Source: Paracoccaceae bacterium
GTDB taxonomy: Bacteria > Pseudomonadota > Alphaproteobacteria > Rhodobacterales > Rhodobacteraceae
Assembly (NCBI GenBank): GCA_902635985.1
Contig: CACPPZ010000006.1
Coordinates: 1 to 56,613, forward strand
Reading direction: 5' to 3'
Length of the DNA stretch: 56,613 nucleotides
Below the pieces are notes generated by a model that made no database searches, had not been told where the DNA came from, and saw only the letters and a program-made list of their open reading frames with translations. Each line of letters opens with the position of its first letter. Position 1 is the first letter of the stretch. The translations under genes and the position numbers were made by a program. Of this stretch, positions 52,017 to 56,613 are shown piece after piece.

Positions 52017-53588
52017 CTAAACCGCTGTATCTTTATAATTGATTTCCTTTTTATCTTGACCGAGCCGGCTGCGCCGGATGTGTAGTCTATTGAGAGCATT
52101 CAAATATGCTTTAGCTGATGCAACTACAGTATCTGTGTCTGCAGATTGTCCCGTAGAAATATTTCCTTTATCCTCCATTCGAACAGTGACTGTAGCTTGC
52201 GCATCTGTTCCCTCCGTTACTGCATGCACTTGATATAGCTGTAACTTTGCGCTGTGAGGATACAACGCCTTAACAGCATTAAAGGTTGCATCAACAGGTC
52301 CATCGCCCGTTGCAATAGTCGACATATTGTTGCCATCAATTATCAACATCATTTCCGCACTTTGTGGCCCGTGTGTTCCGCATTTAACCTCTAAAGATTT
52401 TAAAATTATGTGATCATTGTCTGCATCTTCACCAGCACGCATCAGTGCTATAAGGTCCTCATCATAAACCTCTTTTTTCCTATCCGCTAATTCTTTGAAG
52501 CGGACGAATACATCCTTCAATTGATTATCAGCCAACTGGAAGCCCAAATCCTCCAGTTTAGCTCTGAGTGCTGCCCGACCTGAGTGTTTGCCTAAAACCA
52601 GATTTGTTTCAGATAATCCTATGTCTTCAGGGCGCATTATTTCAAAAGTTTCAGAATTTTTCAGCATCCCATCTTGGTGTATGCCACTTTCATGAGCAAA
52701 TGCATTTTTGCCAACAATTGCTTTATTAAATTGGACTGGAAAACCTGAAACAGTTGCAACCCTCCTTGAGAGGTTCATTAATTTAGTTGCATCTACTTTT
52801 GTGTGGTAAGGCATTATATCGGCTCTTACTTTAAGCGCCATCACAACTTCTTCGAGCGCCGTATTGCCAGCTCGCTCCCCAAGTCCATTAATTGTGCACT
52901 CTATTTGTCGAGCTCCTCCCTCGACTGCTGCAAGAGCATTTGCTGTGGCCATACCTAAATCATTGTGACAATGAGTAGCGAATACGACCTCATCTGCTCC
53001 CGGAACATTCTCAATTAGCATGCGAATTAAATCTGCGGATTCGATTGGAGCAGTATAACCCACGGTATCAGGAATATTGATTGTTGATGCACCAGCCTTA
53101 ATTGCTATCTCTACCACGCGCATCAAATATTCGTGTTCTGTTCGAGTAGCATCCATTGGGGACCACTGGACATTGTCGCATAAGTTTCGGGCATGTGTCA
53201 CTGTATCGTGAATCAGCTCTGCCATCTGATCTTTATCAAGATTTGGAATAGCTCGGTGTAACGGCGATGTTCCAATAAACGTGTGTATTCGAGAATTATT
53301 TGAATTTTTGACAGCTTCCCAGCACCGATCAATATCTTTGTAATTTGCTCGAGCTAATCCACAGATCGTAGAATTCCTTGATCGCCGAGCGATTTCACTG
53401 ACCGCTTTAAAATCTCCCTCTGAGGCGATAGGGAAACCTGCTTCTATGATATCGACACCCATTTCATCCAAAAGCTCAGCTATTTCGAGCTTTTCTTCGT
53501 GGGTCATAGTCGCGCCCGGTGACTGCTCCCCATCACGGAGCGTTGTGTCAAAAATTACTACCCTGTTATTACGGTTATTATTTTTCAT
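52017..53588 (-). CDS. leuA: 2-isopropylmalate synthase
   Basis: A 523-residue LeuA that condenses acetyl-CoA with 2-oxoisovalerate in the first step of leucine synthesis. It has the N-terminal FDTTLRDGEQSPGATM, GFPIASEGDFKAV, the metal HxH in FATHCHNDLGMATANA, and NGLGERAGNTALEEV, then the linker HESGIHQDGML, and a C-terminal regulatory domain with TVRMEDKGNISTGQSADTDTV. Length is as usual. AGAGAT lies 5 nt before the ATG. A structured leader with a short Leu-ending reading frame precedes it (53641-53739). It converges with rng across 32 bp. Confidence 0.96.
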   Translation of the reverse strand: MKNNNRNNRVVIFDTTLRDGEQSPGATMTHEEKLEIAELLDEMGVDIIEAGFPIASEGDFKAVSEIARRSRNSTICGLARANYKDIDRCWEAVKNSNNSRIHTFIGTSPLHRAIPNLDKDQMAELIHDTVTHARNLCDNVQWSPMDATRTEHEYLMRVVEIAIKAGASTINIPDTVGYTAPIESADLIRMLIENVPGADEVVFATHCHNDLGMATANALAAVEGGARQIECTINGLGERAGNTALEEVVMALKVRADIMPYHTKVDATKLMNLSRRVATVSGFPVQFNKAIVGKNAFAHESGIHQDGMLKNSETFEIMRPEDIGLSETNLVLGKHSGRAALRAKLEDLGFQLADNQLKDVFVRFKELADRKKEVYDEDLIALMRAGEDADNDHIILKSLEVKCGTHGPQSAEMMLIIDGNNMSTIATGDGPVDATFNAVKALYPHSAKLQLYQVHAVTEGTDAQATVTVRMEDKGNISTGQSADTDTVVASAKAYLNALNRLHIRRSRLGQDKKEINYKDTAV

Positions 53589-53640
53589 TTGAAATCTCTA
53601 TGTTTGGTATTTTCGATTTAGTTCGATGCGTTCATTGTCT

Positions 53641-53677
53641 CCTCTGAGCGGACGCACCTTGCTGGCACGCTCAGAGG
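53641..53677 (-). promoter_or_regulatory. 10-bp stem in the leuA leader
   Basis: CCTCTGAGCG (53641-53650) and CGCTCAGAGG (53668-53677) form a perfect 10-bp stem with a 17-nt loop, 53 bp upstream of leuA. On the minus strand the 3' arm adjoins AGGAGA, which would mask that purine-rich site. The stop codon of the short leader frame lies in the 5' arm. There is no following U-run. Confidence 0.5.
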
Positions 53678-53739
53678 CTGCCTAGTATCAGGTTTTGCTT
53701 TTGATTTATTACCTTACAAATTTTGGACATTGAACTCAT
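53671..53739 (-). CDS. possible leuA leader peptide (22 aa)
   Basis: ATG AGT TCA begins a 22-codon frame that ends NLILGSL before TGA, with CTG, CTA and CTC leucine codons in its last six. Its stop lies in the leader stem at 53641-53677. Ribosome stalling at Leu codons could change that stem and so control leuA, as in attenuation. No clear ribosome site precedes it, so it may also be chance. Confidence 0.3.
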   Translation of the reverse strand: MSSMSKICKVINQKQNLILGSL

Positions 53740-53861
53740 TTACACCAAGACATTATTCAACGATTAGTTTATACATGCATAGTTTTAAAAGAAAACAATA
53801 AAATAATTATCGCTCGTAACGTGTGCGTAGTAGACACATAGTGCGCCGGGTTATATTTTAT

Positions 53862-54107
53862 ATGTTGCATAAGAATTTAGTGAGGCTTTTAGTTTTGAAC
53901 GCGCAAATGGAAAAAAGTTTAGAAAAAATTGAAGCAGTGATTTCTGATTTATTGCGGAATAGCGAAGATTTATCAGATGTTGTTGCGGCTCAAGATAAAG
54001 AAATTTCCAGAATGAAGGATAACTTGCAATGGCTTCTACAGCGAGAATTTGAACGTCAAAATGCTGAGAATACAGTCACAGCTGAAAAACCGCCACCACA
54101 TTGGTAG
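53862..54107 (+). CDS. small coiled-coil protein of unknown function
   Basis: An 81-residue frame from ATG 53862; ATG 53907 (MEKSLEKIEAV) or a GTG at 53823 could also be the start, and none has a clear ribosome site. From about residue 15 the heptad-like EKIEAVISDLLRNSEDL and VVAAQDKEISRMKDNLQWLL predict a long helix or coiled coil, and the end KPPPHW is short and polar. I do not recognise a family. It resembles SlyX-type small coiled coils in size, including a PPHW-type C-terminal end, but the match is weak. It is divergent from leuA and 78 bp before the MORN gene. Confidence 0.55.
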   Translation: MLHKNLVRLLVLNAQMEKSLEKIEAVISDLLRNSEDLSDVVAAQDKEISRMKDNLQWLLQREFERQNAENTVTAEKPPPHW

Positions 54108-54185
54108 ATACGAAAGCAATTGTCATTTTATTTAAGCTAAAGTAGGCTTTGGTAAATAATAAAATAAAGCACAAATGGGCGTACT

Positions 54186-55631
54186 ATGAAATTTTTGGTT
54201 AAGTTATTTCTATCAGCATTTTTGGTCTATACAGTTCCCTTGAGTGTTGATGCTCAAGATGATGTTATAGTTACAAAGCAGTATGATGACGGTGGTATTT
54301 ATGAAGGCACATTTAAAAATGGTCTTCAGCATGGACTGGGAACATATCGGCTGCCAAATGGGTATGAGTACAGTGGTGAGTGGGTTGATGGCGAGATATT
54401 TGGAATCGGTGTGGCAAAATTTCCAAACGGTTCAGTATATGAAGGGAATTTTATAAAAGGCAAACCCGAGGGTTCTGGCAAAATTATTTTTGCAGATGGA
54501 GGAACATATGAAGGATCTTGGTTAGATGGCAAAATAACTGGTCAGGGTTTGGCTGTTTATGCAAATGGATCCAGGTTTAAGGGTGGATTCCTTGAAGCAA
54601 TGCATCATGGGCAGGGCATTATGACAAACCCAGATGGCTATGCATATGATGGTGACTGGTTGAACGGGGTTAAGGAAGGTTTAGCGAAAATTACTTATCC
54701 CGATGGCTCGGTATACAGTGGAAGTGTGATACGTGGCTCTCGTGAAGGCAAAGGTACTCTGGAGATGCCAGAGGGTTTGATCTTTGAGGGCTTTTGGGAA
54801 AATGGCGAAATCAATGGATTAGGAAAATTAACTCAGCCAAATGGTGACGTCTACAAGGGTGAACTTTCTAACGGAAAAAGAAATGGTAACGGCATTGTAG
54901 AATATGCAAACGGTGACATATATGATGGAGAATTTAAAGACGATCAACGAGCAGGGCAGGGCACCTTTTTAGGCTCGGATGGTTATAAGTATTTAGGGGA
55001 ATGGGCCGAGGGGCAAATTCAAGGTCTAGGTGAAGTTACCTATCCGGATGGTTCATTTTACGCAGGTAACTTTGTAAATGGCCTAGCAAGTGGCAAAGGT
55101 AAAATTCAGTATCCAGATGGTTCTGTATATGAAGGAGAATGGAAGGCTGGTGTGATAGAAGGTATCGGCCGTGCTCAGTATTCAAACGGCGTAGTTTATG
55201 AAGGTGGATTTAAAAACGCCCGCAACCATGGTTTTGGTATAATGGACTATGGAAATGGGTATATTTACGAAGGAGAATGGAAGGATGGTAACCGCCATGG
55301 CAAAGGGATGTCAAAATTTGCTGATGGTATGGTTTATGAGGGTGACTACTTAAATGGGAAACGTCATGGTGTCGGTAAAATAATGCTTGCAGATGGGTTT
55401 AGATACGAGGGCGAGTGGTTAGCTGGTGAAATAACTGGGCAGGGAATAGCAACGTATTCGAATGGGGATATTTATGAGGGGACTTTCGTAAATGGACGCC
55501 GCCAAGGTCAGGGTACAATTAAATTTGCAAATGGAAGATCGGCTAAAGGAAATTGGCAAGATGGAGCACTAATTGATGCTGAGACTGCGGTTACTGATAC
55601 GGATATTGAGGCTTCTACCGGAAACGAGTAA
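54186..55631 (+). CDS. exported 18-repeat MORN protein
   Basis: A 481-residue protein with an N-terminal signal peptide (about 1-23, ending SVDA before QDDV) and then 18 complete 23-residue MORN repeats plus one partial, from about residue 38 to 460, of the pattern YEGxWxxGxxxGxGxxxYxDGxx. The final aromatic of the first strand alternates F and W in most neighbouring repeats, suggesting a 46-residue super-repeat. The tail is acidic and Thr-rich. MORN arrays form extended rods that bind membranes or proteins. Here it is probably periplasmic or on the outer membrane. No enzyme domain is attached. The partner is unknown. Confidence 0.9.
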   Translation: MKFLVKLFLSAFLVYTVPLSVDAQDDVIVTKQYDDGGIYEGTFKNGLQHGLGTYRLPNGYEYSGEWVDGEIFGIGVAKFPNGSVYEGNFIKGKPEGSGKIIFADGGTYEGSWLDGKITGQGLAVYANGSRFKGGFLEAMHHGQGIMTNPDGYAYDGDWLNGVKEGLAKITYPDGSVYSGSVIRGSREGKGTLEMPEGLIFEGFWENGEINGLGKLTQPNGDVYKGELSNGKRNGNGIVEYANGDIYDGEFKDDQRAGQGTFLGSDGYKYLGEWAEGQIQGLGEVTYPDGSFYAGNFVNGLASGKGKIQYPDGSVYEGEWKAGVIEGIGRAQYSNGVVYEGGFKNARNHGFGIMDYGNGYIYEGEWKDGNRHGKGMSKFADGMVYEGDYLNGKRHGVGKIMLADGFRYEGEWLAGEITGQGIATYSNGDIYEGTFVNGRRQGQGTIKFANGRSAKGNWQDGALIDAETAVTDTDIEASTGNE

Positions 55632-55642
55632 TACTATTTTCA

Positions 55643-56613
55643 CTAAATAGCGCCGCTTTTAGAAATTTCAGAGAGAATTTTTTGGGCTTTAGATAAGGTC
55701 GCAGTTTTGATATTTTCGTCTTGTCTGTCCCAATTGCGATACATTTGTGCCATGCGAGGGTTTGAAGAAAACTTTTCGTTATGCCGGATAAGGAAACCCC
55801 AGTATAGCGAGTTGAATGGGCAAGCCTTTTCGCCCAACTTATCTTTAACGTCATAATGGCATTTCTTACAATAGTTTGACATTCTATTTATATACGCCCC
55901 ACTACTGATGTATGGCTTTGATGCAACCACCCCTCCATCAGAAAATTGGCTCATTCCTAAGGTGTTAGGAGCTTCAACCCACTCAAATGCATCAATATAA
56001 ACTGAAAGATACCAATGGTGGACTTCTTTTGGATCTATATCCGCTAGAAGAGCAAAGTTACCAGTGACCATAAGGCGCTGTATATGGTGAGCGTAAGAAT
56101 GTCTCTTAGTTTGTACAATTGCTTGAGATACACAACGCATTTTTGTGTCGCCGCTCCAATAAAAACTGGGAAGTTTTCTCTTTGCGTTCAAGTAATTTTG
56201 ATTAATATAATCAGGCCCTTTAAGGAAGTATATTCCTCTGATATATTCGCGCCATCCAATTATTTGCCTTATGAAACCTTCCACAGCGTTTAATGGGGCA
56301 GCCCCAGTAATAAAGGCTTTTTCTACTTTTCTACAAGTTTCTAGAGGATCGAGCAGTCCAGTATTCAAATACAATGAAATGAGGGCATGATATAGAAACG
56401 GTTCATCAAGCATCATTGCATCTTGATAATCCCCAAATAAAGACAGTGAGTCATTTACGAATTTATCAAGAGCGAGATTAGCTTCTTCTGGCGTTACTGC
56501 ATAATTAAAAGGATATAGTTCACCAAAGTGTGAGCTATAACGCTCATTAACAAGAGATAACACATTCTCTGTTGTTTCATCGTTTTTAAAGATTGTAGGC
56601 TCTGGGCTGACAA
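55643..56613 (-). CDS. FeS photolyase/cryptochrome-related protein, partial
   Basis: The frame continues without a stop to the window edge, so the 5' end is missing; the visible 323 codons are the C-terminal FAD and iron-sulfur part of a photolyase-related protein (DPRP/PhrB type, usually about 500 residues). WREYIRGIYF, the DNA/FAD segment HHIQRLMVTGNFALLADIDP and YIDAFEWVEAPN are typical. Four likely [4Fe-4S] ligands are the Cys in KMRCVSQ, the pair in NYCKKCHYD and that in EKACPFNSLYWGF. Bacterial relatives repair (6-4) photoproducts or act as light sensors. It converges with the MORN gene across 11 bp. Confidence 0.9.
   Translation of the reverse strand, partial: VSPEPTIFKNDETTENVLSLVNERYSSHFGELYPFNYAVTPEEANLALDKFVNDSLSLFGDYQDAMMLDEPFLYHALISLYLNTGLLDPLETCRKVEKAFITGAAPLNAVEGFIRQIIGWREYIRGIYFLKGPDYINQNYLNAKRKLPSFYWSGDTKMRCVSQAIVQTKRHSYAHHIQRLMVTGNFALLADIDPKEVHHWYLSVYIDAFEWVEAPNTLGMSQFSDGGVVASKPYISSGAYINRMSNYCKKCHYDVKDKLGEKACPFNSLYWGFLIRHNEKFSSNPRMAQMYRNWDRQDENIKTATLSKAQKILSEISKSGAI

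Noticed and set aside
54186-55631. 69-bp repeats looking like a repeat array
   Set aside because: They encode in-frame MORN units with third-base variation, so the repeat is explained by protein structure.

Overview
The window reads as chromosomal DNA of a low-GC marine alphaproteobacterium. Evidence for this: an infA-maf-RNase G block, a 107-residue FYDLN-type acidic protein beside a YgjP-like metalloprotease, a tandem glycine riboswitch in front of gcvT-gcvH-gcvP, many sugar and nucleoside catabolic genes, and very tight gene packing with abutting convergent stops. Most stretches look about 38-42% GC by eye. A Rhodobacterales- or SAR116-like lineage is my inference, not a proof. I see no plasmid or phage replication genes and no CRISPR array.

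Layout. 1-5.5 kb: TPR-sulfotransferase, malonyl-CoA decarboxylase, a small membrane protein and a fatty acid desaturase. 5.5-27.7 kb: a large carbohydrate/nucleoside catabolic region built of divergent operons. A sugar ABC transporter (ATPase, Tat-exported binding protein, two permeases) sits with a FucU-type mutarotase and a PfkB kinase. Next come an FGGY kinase, an M42 peptidase (SgcX/FrvX-like) and a BtpA/SgcQ protein; an L-fuconolactonase-like hydrolase; a second PfkB kinase, a TIM-barrel isomerase and a GntR regulator; then a UxaA-type dehydratase, an SDR and an aldo/keto reductase. The last block is an opposing operon of an FAH hydrolase, aldo/keto reductase, cupin, SDR, purine nucleoside phosphorylase and an MtaD/TRZ-type deaminase. 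The mutarotase, aldose dehydrogenase, lactonase, dehydratase, SDR and FAH hydrolase together make the non-phosphorylative L-fucose (or D-arabinose-type) route to pyruvate plus a second C3 unit. A near-identical palindrome lies in both the transporter divergon and the gntR/dehydratase divergon, and probably joins them as one regulon.

28-40.7 kb: fused indolepyruvate:ferredoxin oxidoreductase, the glycine cleavage operon with its riboswitch, a gamma-glutamylcyclotransferase-like protein, a D-amino acid transaminase, accA, a second GntR regulator with a palindrome at its start, YgjP, the FYDLN protein and tRNA-Ala(GGC). 40.7-44 kb is accessory: a decayed integrase start just after the tRNA, two tandem Rieske oxygenase alpha subunits, a probable frameshifted small gene and a small membrane protein.

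44.4-56.6 kb: an unusual protein carrying two CDGSH domains, a [2Fe-2S] ferredoxin domain, a class III nucleotide cyclase domain and a Rieske domain (four predicted 2Fe-2S clusters); the ybbP/ybbA/tesA-like locus; infA-maf-RNase G; leuA with a structured leader; a coiled-coil small protein; an 18-repeat MORN protein; and an FeS photolyase-like gene cut by the window edge. The redox-cyclase fusion and the SgcQ/SgcX/FGGY module are the strongest candidates for undescribed biology.
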